Shown in pieces: positions 23,285 through 34,009 of a stretch of 64,000 nt of DNA. Each line of letters starts with the position of its first letter. Positions within the stretch are counted from its first letter, which is position 1. The position numbers and the translations under genes were made by a program. The stretch is taken from contig OY829326.1 of assembly GCA_963691655.1 (NCBI GenBank), positions 15,674,878 to 15,738,877 of the forward strand. The letters run 5' to 3'. The notes beneath the pieces are model-generated. The model did not search any database. It was not told the DNA's origin and saw only the letters and a list, made by a program, of their open reading frames with translations. The stretch comes from Toxonevra muliebris (taxonomy: Eukaryota > Arthropoda > Insecta > Diptera > Pallopteridae).

Positions 23285-24082
23285 TCAAATTTAATGAAAT
23301 TTGCCAGCATGTTGGCAAATTTCATATAGGATATTCTCTCTTTCTCTCTCATTGACAGGGAATATGATATAGTAAAAACCAAGCAGAAATCGAGTTGCAT
23401 ATCCTATTTCGGAAACTATTGAGCAACAATGGTAATATTATATTTAAAATATTATGTACTTTATGCCCAATATATCAAATTATAGCAATACTATCTGTTG
23501 ACCATAATGGGAACAATGCGCTATCAGTTACTGCAGGGACAACTACGATGTTGTTGTAGAAAAGTAAAATCTTAAAGTTATCGACTAAATCAATTTTCAA
23601 CGCCATTCGCGCAATATAAAATATCACGCAAAAGTTGTAATATTTCCCTAATTTTAAAAGCCACTCAAACTGAGTAAATTACAAATATTATTAATGTTAT
23701 CATGTACTTTTCTTCCATTAACATTGAAGTTATCGAGAGACTTAAGCTAGAAAGGAAACTGGAAAAATGTGAGGTGGGAATTGCGCTATTACAATTAAAG
23801 GTTCAAAAATACTCGAATAACTGCAGTAATATATTTATATTTATAAAACGAAGGTATAATTAGTGTTGATTTGATACCCACTTACTATCCAAGAATGATG
23901 AATTCAAGATTAGGCACTGCGTCTGGTTCGCCATATTGAAACTACGTCATATCTGACCTTTGTTTTCATTTTTGATTTGTTTATAATTTGAAAATAAACC
24001 AATCAAACATTTGTAAAACATGTTTCTAGAATTCACTTTGTTTTTAAATGGAAAAAAATAGTGTTTTAAGTAGTATGAAAAA

Positions 24083-25005
24083 AAAAACAATGGATTCGTG
24101 CAAGGCACGCAAGATATTTGATGTGTAAACAGTTTAGCCAACTGAATGCCATATACATAAGCTCATATATGTATTGCCATATATAGGAATTTGATGTATA
24201 ATCTGTATGCCAAGTAAATAATTCAAACTAAAACAATTCTTTTATAAACTTAAAAATTTATTAGATATCATTATCTTTTATATACATTTATTTAATAGTC
24301 CAATTCACTATAAATTGCAAATGGCCTTGCATCAATGCAAATGCAAATTTTTGTTCCATATCGTACGTATTTGTTGTTGTGATAACAGAAATATTTTGCA
24401 TTTGCACTAAATCGTGAATAGGGCTGATATGTTGTAGTTGAATCATTTTTCTTTTACTCAATGCATCGGGATCTATATGCTCGCATATACGCAACTGCAA
24501 TTGCATCTTTTTTCCGCGCTTTAAGTTTTTCTTCTTGTAGATTTGAAATTTTATTAGATTTTAAAATTTTACATAACGTCGTATAGTTATATGAATTTAT
24601 ACACACATACGCCAAATCAATTCTCAGGCGACGATAAGTGCTTTCCGCATTTAACCTTAAAAAAGCAACAGGGGTGATTAGTCACTCCACTACTTTTTAA
24701 AAGCACCGCAAAGAGATTTGCCTTAACTGCATTTAATAAAAATAATAAGCAATGTATTTACTTTTAAGTAAATAAGTGATTTTATAATAAATAAGTTTGA
24801 TTTTTTCTGTTTAACATTTTTGCTATTTACATAGATAAAAAAAGTGTTGACTTTCTAAGGTTAATGCACAAAGCAAAGTTTTTATAATGCCGTGGTTTGC
24901 TATCATTATCACTACAATTTGTTTATACATTTATTGAAACCTAGATTCTTTATTACTTATCATTTTGTATTATTTTTATATTTTAAAAAATATTTAATTT
25001 TAATC
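24083..25005. repeat. Dispersed repeat family A, copy 1
   Basis: Starts in an A run before CAATGGATTCGTGCAAGGC and ends at TTTAATTTTAATC. It matches 63008-63883 throughout in the same orientation with small indels, while flanks differ on both sides. Interior includes the palindrome arm and the block AAAGCACCGCAAAGAGATTT. There are no terminal inverted repeats, LTRs or Helitron ends that I can see, and no target duplication. Class unknown. Confidence 0.8.
24288..24506 (-). pseudogene. Unassigned ORF remnant shared by both family A copies
   Basis: The minus-strand frame has PDALSKRK near its start and HLQFIVNW near its end. The 63-kb copy has the same two blocks, but the sequence between them is frame-shifted relative to this copy. 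Conservation of the coding-like ends suggests both derive from an ORF of the parent element. I recognise no domain. Confidence 0.35.
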
Positions 25006-25420
25006 TTACGATACATTTTACACATTTGAAATTTTGCCCATACCGTGAGCTAAAATGTTTACACATCAAAAACAAAAATGTTATAAAACGAAAAGACTTA
25101 TTATTTATATTTTAAATTGAACTAGTCATGTAAATTATTAATACTACTTATATAATTTGTTTTATAAACTGTCTAAAAATTACACTCCCTAAAAATATAG
25201 CACTGGTGAACAAAACAAAATTGTATGTAAACAAACAATTTTTCGATTTGTCAAAGATTTTTTTATTTGTCAAAATTAAAGTACCTTATAAATTTGTTCT
25301 ACCATGGCTCAAACCTTATTTAACGTGTAAATAGCTTTAAAGAAATCTTTTTTTTGAGTTTCTTGATAAATAAAATGAGTATTTTTAAACAATTATTTTT
25401 TGAAAAAAATAGGCTTTAAT

Positions 25421-25650
25421 GAACAATAATGCCAGAACAATAAAAAAAGTCATAGAACAAACAGATCAGATGACCTTCTGGAACCCACTACGGTTTCTCT
25501 GTTATTTTAACAATATATTTATGTGAAAATTTTGTAAAGCAGATGAGAATTACAAGGCAATACCTGCACTAGTATTATTGAAAAGAAATATCACTAACGT
25601 TCTAAGCATGTACGTAGCTATTCTTCTTTCACACTTTAAAATATATTGGT
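25421..25650 (+). repeat. Dispersed repeat family B, copy 2
   Basis: Diverged counterpart of 18811-19050 (see there), beginning GAACAATAATGCCAG and retaining TATTATTGAAAAGAAATATC. Same orientation as copy 1. Confidence 0.5.
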
Positions 25651-25659
25651 CAGATTTTC

Positions 25660-28190
25660 TGAATATTTTGATATTCTAGGACCCATACTCATAGTTTTCA
25701 ATTCTTTTTCCCCAAACACAATATAATTTTTTTATTATTCGTTGAGCCCGCTGACAATCTTATCCGAATCTATACTTTAAAAACTCGCCTTCGGCTTTTA
25801 CTACTAGTTTCTATTGGTTGCAAATCTTCAGTATTACAAATTGAACAAACCTCTTTTAAATAATTACTCTACAAAACTAAATGAGCCCCAAATTATTCAT
25901 GAATACAGAGCATATGTAAATATACATACTTACTTAGTGGAAAACGGAAAAGAAATAAATGTAAAAAATTAATCTCAAACTTTGCAATATTTGAAAAGGA
26001 AAAACAAACAAATAAATACCTTTTTACAATATGCAAAGCATGTTTTATTAAAATTCATACAATACGAACTTATTACAATTTTTGGTATGTTTTTTTGTGT
26101 GTGGTCAATTTTCCTTCTTGTTTTTTTTGCTTGTTATTTGCACATATTACTACTGAATTTTCATTCATATATTTACATACGTCAAGCTTTTTTTTATACA
26201 CCAAATAACATACAAATAAGCTCCTGTTTCGAACACACGACCAAAAAAAAAGGAGTGAAGTGAAGAAGTGAGGGAAACCAGTTTTTTCAACATACTACAA
26301 GAAATCAATGTAAAATACTTTTTATGCTCATATATTGTAAATGAATATGTACGAGTAATATGTAGTAGGTATGTATATTTATTTGCGAAAGATTTATATG
26401 TACAATTTTTGCTTTGCAACTTAATGCCTCACTTATTTTCTAACATTTTTTGTTATTGTAAGTTCATTGCTGCATATAAAATCTACCACTAAAAATATAG
26501 AATGTATAAAATGTCAAAAGTGTCAGTTAAAGTTAAATATTTGCACACAAAAAAATAGCTGTGGAGTTTCTATGGTTCTGTGACAGTAATGACTTTTTTT
26601 GTGTAGGGGCTTCCAATGACTGAGCGTGGATGAATGAATAAGTATTTGTTATGAACGTGAAAGTATGTAGTTTGAAAACTTTCTTTTGAAATTGAAAGTG
26701 ACTATGTATGCTTTCAATATCTTTATTATTTGTTACTCCATTGTAGGATATTATATATTTTCACGCGGAAAAGTATGCAAAAAAAAAAAAAATATGTATA
26801 TGCATGGAACTGCATAAAAGAATACTTTTCTACGCCACTTCCGAAAATAATTATTCTTTATATTGATTGCAAGCGTAATTTTAGGTAAAAGCATGCATAA
26901 AATAAATGAAATAAAAACTAGTTGGAAAACTATTACATGTGCAAAACAAAATAAATAATAAATCACATACGATTTAAATCAGCGCATATATGTATGCAGT
27001 AAATAATCGATTAATAATCGGTGTCAATGCCAGCAAATAAGATTTATTTATTTTAACATTTTAATCTTAAATCAAAAACTATAATAAAGTTATTGGCAAC
27101 GTTTCATGTTTAACGCTTTGTGACCCTATACATGTATATACATATTTTTTATTAACTTTTATGAATCTCTGCTCTTTTTTTGTTTTTTTTTTTAATATGG
27201 TATATTTTAAGCCACTTCTCGTTTCATTCAACCTTAATTTTTTACATTAATTGAAAAGATGCATTCGCCAATGTTAAATTTGTTCACTTTTTTTTAATTA
27301 CTTTCAAATTTTGTGTTACTACGATTTGGTTTTAGGGTTAAAGTATTTAACATTAATTTACTACGAGGTCTCTCCATATATAATTATTTGATACCTAATG
27401 ATAAAAAAGCAAGTTGAAAGAATGTTTTCATATTTTGTTGCTGAGTTTTGAAAAATGAGAATATTTCTGTTTGTAAAGACAGAACCACTAACCGCTTTGC
27501 GATTGTGAAACCTTCGCGTGAGCAGGAAATTCTGAAAAAACAAAAGTTTTCGCCAAAAACTGTTTTTGTAGGGGCAACTATTTATGGTTGGATTTACCAT
27601 AATCTATACTTCTTTCTAACGAGTCCTTATTTGTCAATATACAATACAGGCGGAAAACGACTGTATTGATTGTAATGAAGGCAAGAGCAAATTTCAGTCC
27701 AGAAATCGCATTAAATTTTCTGGTGCGTTTTTCGAATCCTTTGATTCCATTGATCCAATGTATCAATCGCGGGGTAGAAATATGAATTTTTTTCCACTAT
27801 ATCACCTTAATATGCATACATAAATAAATTTTATCTTCGAGGGAGTAAAGTATTTTGGAGCATTAATAACTAGAAAACGATGTCTTGTATATTTCATTCA
27901 AAGTTATAACCTTTAGTTAAATGTATGTAATTAAATTTGAAATGAAATTTTCCAAAAGCTTATTTCATTGTAAAAGTAAAGCAGCCATCAAAGCCCTGGT
28001 GTAAGACTAGAATCCGGGCTTCTAAAGTGATTTAGCAACATCAAGTAAAACCAAAAAGTGCTGGTGACTAAAACAATCTAGCGTTTAATTTAGTTATAGG
28101 GCATTTAAATGTGGATAGAAAAGAGGAGCTCTTAGAAATTTTTCAATTTTAAATTACGTTGCCTAGTAAAGGTTTATGAAATATGATCAG
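25660..28190. other. AT-rich interval, no recognised gene
   Basis: Several open segments of 60-95 codons exist on both strands but are biased to Phe/Tyr/Ile/Lys and have no motif. One (27448-27669, plus) contains KFSPKTVFVGATIYGW, which distantly recalls the region before the second catalytic residue of mariner-type transposases; that is too weak to call. Confidence 0.4.
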
Positions 28191-28194
28191 TCAG

Positions 28195-28600
28195 GTTTTG
28201 GAAAGAGCCATGCAATGGGATAGTGGGAGGGAGTCTCTTTCTCTTTCAAGTTCCCGCAACTACTGTAATGTATGTTGTGTGGGGATACGAAGTCTGGCCT
28301 TATGTTTCCCCTATTGTCCAGGCTTTCACCAGTCCTGTAGTCAATCGGGCTACTTCAGGACGGGTATGGTCAGTATTTTGGCCATATATTTTCTAGTTTG
28401 CAGCAGAGGTATAAAATCTTTTTCAACTGCTATCAGTAAAGGTTAGGAAAAATTATGAAGGATATTTTGCTCAGAGAAATTTCTATTAATTGCGCCTGCG
28501 AAATATTTAGAGCTGAATACCGACACACTAGCTCATCAGCCTTTACATTACATTTAATGTTCTTATGATCAGGAACCCAGACTAGGCCAATGTAACAGAT
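28195..28600 (-). pseudogene. LINE RNase H / C-terminal fragment, minus strand
   Basis: The minus strand reads GLVWVPDHKNIKCNVKADEL (RNase H motif 'WVPGH..I.GNEKADELA') and, after frame breaks, SSCGNLKEKETPSHYP (28232-28258 region). The latter is the C-terminal Cys/His tail found after RNase H in I/LOA/R1-group LINEs. The Gly of PGH is Asp and the zinc motif has lost its later residues. It is joined head to head with the next entry at about 28600. Confidence 0.7.
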
Positions 28601-28604
28601 AAGT

Positions 28605-29310
28605 GTATGGTCACTATTTTTATCGACAGCCAGGCAGCAATTAAATCGCTTCAATCCACCACCATAAAATCAAAGCTAGTTAAGGAGTGCAGGGAGGTAC
28701 TGAGCGAGCTGCATCATTATGCTGACATTATTCTCATCTGGGTCATCACGGTGATAGGAACATTTAAGGGAATGAGAAAGCTGTTGAGTTAGCTCGCTTA
28801 GGAGCCTCTCTTGACGAATCTTTAGGGGCATCTAATCCCCTTGGCAGTTGTCAAGAGAAGCATGTACCTGCACTGTCTTCAACTGGTCATAATGAGGGTA
28901 GGTCTCGCGAGTTTTAACAAAGGATCGTACCGACACTAATAGGTTAACAGCAGCCTACACCGGCAACTGGTGTATAGATACCCACGCAGAAAAACTGCGG
29001 ATCTCTTTTAACACTCACTGCAGAAGTTGCGGAAGCTTACAAGAAAAAGAAACAATCTCCCATTTTCATAGTGAATGTCCTGCTTTGGCGAGGATAAGAT
29101 ATAGATAGGATCCTGGGGAAGTATTTCCTCGGTTAGCTTGTCCGATTGCTCGGGACTCAATATAAAAAGAATACCTAAACTCAACGGGTTAAGTAAGAGC
29201 GCAACATTAATTCTAGTTCGGTGAGGAAGTGGTCTCAAAACGGCGCTATAGCGCTAATTGTGGCTCATAGTGGGTCTGCTGTGGGTCAGCTACTTTAACC
29301 AAACAATCAA
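28605..29310 (+). pseudogene. LINE RNase H / C-terminal fragment, plus strand
   Basis: IDSQAAIKSLQSTTIKSKLV (28619 on) is the RNase H core with its catalytic Asp, followed by IILIWV and a corrupted PGH region, then ELARLGASLD. Further on, SCGSLQEKETISHFHSE then CPALAR (about 29025-29098) forms an intact C-x2-C-x10-H-x4-C tail. A GGGTCAGCTACTTTAACC 3' UTR end closes the fragment. Frames are broken several times. Same family as the minus-strand fragment to its left. Confidence 0.75.
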
Positions 29311-29592
29311 CCAACCAGGCCAATGTAAACGATATAGCCTAGAGTGACGAGTAACTCTCTGCTACTGGTTAAGTATGAGTCTTAAGCCACTTGGCTTTTT
29401 GTATAATATTATTTCCACAAATACTTATTACTTGCTTGGATCAATTTATTGGCGTTTTCTGCTTTTGTTGAACGCTTTACAGTTAGTTTATGATCAAGCC
29501 TAGTTCGATTTCTTTCCTTCATAATATCGCTTATTACATAATATTATTTCATAATATCGCTTAGGACAGTTAGGAACAGACTTAAAACCTAA

Positions 29593-29823
29593 GACTTTAA
29601 TCATCTTCCTGTTGAGTTTAGAAAGTATGTCGTTTATGGCAAGATAACTTCCGAGGACCGGTATCATACCAAAAATTTCTTATTGGTATCCTTAATGGAC
29701 CCAGAGGTGTTAAGTTCTATTGGAGAATGTATTATTACGGACAAAACTCTGAAAATCTTTTTAAGAACAAATCTTTGTATGGCAGCCTTTGGGTTGATAC
29801 GGTCAAACAGTTTATTAGAATGA
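29593..29823 (+). other. Unassigned 76-codon open segment
   Basis: Open from just after a TAA to a TGA and reading DFNHLPVEFRKYVVYGKITS at its start, with balanced residue use unlike most AT-rich chance frames here. No upstream start codon in frame before Met at 29694. It may be a scrap of a mobile-element polyprotein or an exon; I do not recognise it. Confidence 0.25.
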
Positions 29824-30355
29824 AAACAATCTAATAAGTTTATATTGCTTAAACAAGCTTATAATACAAGTTTTTTTCTATCGGGATAATATTATTTCGG
29901 CATAAGTTTGACTAAAGCTCTTGGTTTCAATTGAGGATCAAAAAGAATCGTAATACCGCAATAAAAAATACAAAGTTAGACTTAAAGAAAAATATTATCG
30001 TGCAACATTTTTTTTTGACCCAAAGTAATGACGTAGACAAGGGAGTTTTGGTTTTCATTAGAAAAGCAGAACTAAATTTTGAATAATTTGTATTGGAATT
30101 CAAAGGGTCTTTCAGATTGCTAGCTCAATTTTGAGGTGAAACTAAAGAGACATTTTAAGTAGTTGTCTTAAACGTTGTTTGTCTAACTGTTTATGAAGAA
30201 AGTATATTTTGATAAGGTTTAAAAAGAATAAATAAAAACATGAAAAACAAAAAATTAACAAAAGGTTTGAAAGCAAAAAACAATTACTTAAAATGTTTTA
30301 AATGTTAAAGTTAAAATAAAATTCTCACACGTATAAAAAATCACAAGTTACTTAC
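29824..30355. other. AT-rich interval, nothing recognised
   Basis: Low-complexity A-rich sequence, especially 30200-30320. No motif. Confidence 0.45.
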
Positions 30356-30440
30356 AAAAGAAGCAAATTAACGTATAATAAAAGACACTAAGCTCTTTTC
30401 ATTCAGAGTGGTTGATATTTACCTGAAATAGAGAAAAAAT
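30356..30440 (-). promoter_or_regulatory. Candidate recursive-splice site with downstream donor
   Basis: On the minus strand a pyrimidine tract (TTTTTTCTCTATTTCAG) is followed with no gap by GTAAATATC, so the 3' splice site regenerates a 5' splice site (AG at 30423-30424, GT at 30421-30422). A second donor, GTAAGTAAC, lies 67 nt further (GT at 30354-30355). All three frames of the 67 nt are closed by stops. This is the arrangement of Drosophila-type ratchet points with a recursive-splice exon. No flanking exon of the host transcript is known. Confidence 0.35.
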
Positions 30441-30449
30441 ATAAATGTT

Positions 30450-31985
30450 AGAAATATTTGCATATTAACTGAAACTACATAGTAAGGCGTAAAGTAAGAA
30501 CAGATGAAGATGAAATGAATTACACTGTAATAAGCGGTTCAGTCTTTCATAAACTTGAAACATTAACGCTGGCAACAGAAGAAGACCCAAGAAGGTAGTG
30601 CTAAGAAAAAAAAAAAAAAAAAAAAAAAACGGGAGGAAAAAACAGCTACAGAAAAATAAGCGCATAATTACGCTTATAATTTCTATTTATATCCAAACAT
30701 ATAAACATACATCTACACTCAAGTGCTTGAATTGAAAAAGTGAAGTTGTTGTTGAAACTGACAACCACAGGTACATGAAGAGCACATGAAAACGACATCA
30801 AATGAAAATTTCGAAAAAGCTGAAGATGAAGGTTTTTTCTTTAGGAAGGTAACTTTTCGTCTAGTTACTTACATTTCTGCTTTTCTATATCAACTTTTTT
30901 GTTGCACTTGTTCGACGTAATGAAGCGTAACGTAAGTGTATGTGTTTGGCTGCTGCATATATGTATGTGTCTGTGTGTGTGTGCAACGTGTTGCAAAAAT
31001 ATTTAAGTTTTTATTATATCCACACACAATCACACATTGGGGCAATACTCTAAGCGTTGCGCTGCTTACTTATTTGCTTTGGTTGTTTGCTTGGCTGAAT
31101 TGTTGGTTTGTTAGTTGAGTTGGTTGGTTGTTTGGATGGCTGGTTCCATTTCCCTAACCCTAACTTAAGTCATTAAACTTGAATATACACAAAGACACTC
31201 TATAGTAAATGCTCGTTTTAGTAGTAGTAGTAGTAGTAACATTAGACGTACATAAGGTGCCCTTTTTAGTAATGCACTGCTGGCTGTCTCTTGCTCGTGA
31301 ATACTTTCGTTTCATTTCGCATAATGATAGTGACATCTTTGGCAGTCACTAAACACATACATACATACAATGTATGTATGTGTATTATCTGAATATTTTA
31401 AAAACTAAACCCAGTGCATTCTTGCTATTAAAAATCTCTATTCCGCTATGAATTTTGCATGAGTAGATGCACTTGAAAATGTGTTTGAGGTCGATTTAAG
31501 TTGACGTTGACATTTAAGTGCCTGCTGCAATCATCATCGAAGACACCGCATTTAATGTGCATATTAGCATAAAGTGTAAATTAGATACTTCTTTCCTCTT
31601 TATTATTGTAATAGGAAATATTTTATTTTGTATACTAAGGATTTAATGATAATTTTTGATGTTTAATAATAAAGTTTTATTATAAACATAATAATACACA
31701 ATGAGGCTAGAAAATAAGAAAAAGAAATGATGATAACTTATGTATATAGATTAAAATATGTGTGTGATATTTCAATGTTACAAAGAAGATGTTTCTTGTG
31801 TTGTCAAGAGAGTTGGATAACTTTGAATCCATTATTTTGAGGTCTATACGCTTATATTGAAGAAATTCTTAACTTAGTTTATAGTAGAGTGGTTAATTTT
31901 TTTGAGTTATTTCAATAGTGTTAATTGAGAAATTTAATAACCGTTCTTCAGTAACAAAATTCGTGATCACGATGCTTAATAGTGA
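30450..31985. other. Non-coding interval with homopolymer and trinucleotide repeats
   Basis: Contains a run of 24 A (30606-30629), a (TAG)n run at 31219-31239, TG-rich sequence near 30960-30990, and inverted ACATACATAC/GTATGTATG near 31360. A minus-strand open segment at 30465-30665 begins in the T run and is hydrophobic; I do not call it. Confidence 0.45.
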
Positions 31986-31999
31986 TTTCTCATAGACTT

Positions 32000-32676
32000 A
32001 TTATAATTATGAATCCCAAGAAGATAGAACATTTCATGTATATTTTTGTTTTCCCTGGTGATCACATACCATGTCTTGGGGTCTTGCTTTTGTTATTTTT
32101 GTTCATAAGACATAGCACCATAAATGTGGTTATTCTACGAGAGAGTTCTGTTAAATATAAGGCCAAAGTTTTCAGCAGAGCTCACAAAGTCTATCACAGT
32201 ATCATCCAGTTTTAAATTGTCTTAACTGTTAGCTTGATTAAATTGTTTTTCATATTATTTTTTTGTTTTTGCTTCGATCGAATATGACTGAAAATGTAGA
32301 GGTTCGCAAAAACGTGCCTCATATGTGATCACATGCATCAAATTTAGGATTCAGAAGTAACCCATTTAAAGAGGCCAAATATACAAGAATTAATAAAGTT
32401 TAGTGCACATCATCGACATATACTTGAATATCACAGTGTTTTAGTACTTTATTATTTATAAACAGGATAAATAATAATATTGACCCAATATTGAACTTTG
32501 CGATACATAACTGGTAACAGACAAACATTTGGACACCGAACTGTTTACTGAGACAGCTTAAGATTTATCAAAGAGATATGATTTGGCTTGATTGGCTAAC
32601 GTTTTAGTGTAATAAAAGCTTTCAAGTGGTTAAAAAGAATCAGAAAAGTTAACTTCATAAATTTTGATCTTTGCGT
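32000..32676 (-). pseudogene. Reverse transcriptase part 2 (catalytic half)
   Basis: Contains a YVSQSSILGQ variant of GVPQGSILGP and a preserved YVDD box (codons 32409-32420). Downstream, FVSSAENFGLIFNRTLS corresponds to the 'V.NLGL..D..L' thumb motif. Stops and shifts occur throughout, so the active-site residues are retained only by chance. Confidence 0.7.
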
Positions 32677-33839
32677 CAGCGTTGCCAGAACGACGAGTTT
32701 AACGTCATTTTGACGGTTTTTTGACCCAATGACGATTTGACGATTTTTGTTGCAAAATTACGGTTTTTTAGATCAACAACAACTGCATAAAAACTTTTTT
32801 GTTTAAAAAAACTACTGCCATTTTTATACATATATAGAATATCACAAAAATGTCTTTTAACACACCAAAAAAAAAAACTTTAGCCCCAAAAACCTTCTCA
32901 ATAATAGACAGGTTTAAATTTATTTTTACCCTACTAAAAAGCTGCATAGAAAGCTGTTGAAATAGCACCTACTTATATTATAAAGAAAGAAAATGTGGTT
33001 CTGACTATTTTTCGAACTCAATACTACTAAATGATAGTATGATGTGACAAAAGTAAGTTTCCAAAAACTTAAGTATTAACAATTTTAGTGAATTGGGTTT
33101 CAATAGTGAATACAAGATTTCTACACCGATCTAGACTAAGTTTATTTATCAATTGTCTTTATTCCTCGATAATGTGAGAAGTGTGCTCTAAAACAATCTA
33201 CCTTAATCTGCTTTTGCATTACCATTTGATGACACGTCAAGGCTTGGTCATGATCATTAAAAAAAGCTTTCTTCACCATTATGAACATATTTCAATACAC
33301 ATTGCATCTACTATAAGATAATGTAAACATTACCTATTAAGCTTTTCTCGTCAGGAACTAGTACATCTTTTGAAGGAATAAAGACTAGATATATCAGTGT
33401 TGAACTTAATTTCCAGTGATACAATTTTGATTATGTTTTCAATACATAAATATTTTAAGACCAGAGTATTTAACTCATGATGTTAATAATATTGATTTTA
33501 GAGACAAAACAACATTTTTGGAAAGAAAATATACGTTGGCATTTATGCTAAAGAAAAATTAATAAGGGCCTTCATTAAAACGTGCAAAGCCTTGTAAACT
33601 TGTTAAAATTTATATGAAATTTGGCAGTGTGTTTCAAAAGAAGTGAATTTATTACAAAGTTTGATGTCACATCTTAAAAATTTGGGGGACGAAAATTAAT
33701 TTCACCAATTAGATGTTGAATTCAGGGAGCAACGACATGTAGATTTTGGAGTTTTTCTCAGACGACGATTTTTTTGTGAAAATTACGATTTTTTCTTACA
33801 ATTTTGACAATTTTTGGAGTGAAGTTTCTGGCAACACTC
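32677..33839. mobile_element. Non-autonomous hAT element with 8-bp target duplication
   Basis: Ends are CAGCGTTGCCAGAA and, reversed, GAGTGTTGCCAGAA. The element is flanked on both sides by CTTTGCGT (32669-32676 and 33840-33847), the 8-bp duplication made by hAT transposases. The 1163-bp AT-rich interior has subterminal 'GACGATTT/AAATTGTC' blocks and no transposase coding. It interrupts the reverse transcriptase of an older LINE. Confidence 0.85.
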
Positions 33840-33847
33840 CTTTGCGT

Positions 33848-34000
33848 TACAACAATTAGAGCGATGAAACAACTATTTTTCGGTCGAAAACCTGATTTAC
33901 GATCAGGTTTAAACCGATATTTTGACAAGTAGGGTAATATTACAATAGGTTTTTGATCATTGTTTGATTTAAGCACAGCAATTGTTTTTGCGACTCACCA
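33848..34000 (-). pseudogene. Reverse transcriptase part 1 (N-terminal half)
   Basis: Minus-strand frame with NDQKPIVILPYLSK, then FKPDRKSGFRPKNSCFIALI and VVTQ. These are the 'YRPISILP.LSK' and 'GFR...S...AL' motifs that open the RT domain of CR1/jockey-group LINEs. The frame runs out at the hAT insertion and continues on its other side. Confidence 0.75.
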
Positions 34001-34009
34001 ACACCTCCG

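Larger units (their letters stand above)
32000..34000 (-). mobile_element. CR1/jockey-group LINE fragment split by a hAT
   Basis: Reverse-transcriptase sequence on the minus strand is present on both sides of the hAT at 32677-33839 and reads continuously if that insert is removed. Order on the minus strand: PIVILPYLSK and GFRPKNSCFIALIVVT (34.0-33.85 kb), then LTFLILFNHLKAF, SSILGQYYY, the catalytic YVDD and a DTVIDFVSSAENFGLIFNRT segment (32.67-32.0 kb). Multiple frameshifts. Neither end of the LINE is visible. Confidence 0.7.

Noticed and set aside
27448..27669. Transposase fragment (KFSPKTVFVGATIYGW)
   Set aside because: A single weak resemblance without supporting blocks upstream or downstream.
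30465..30665. Hydrophobic minus-strand open segment
   Set aside because: It starts inside a 24-base T run and lacks a convincing donor.
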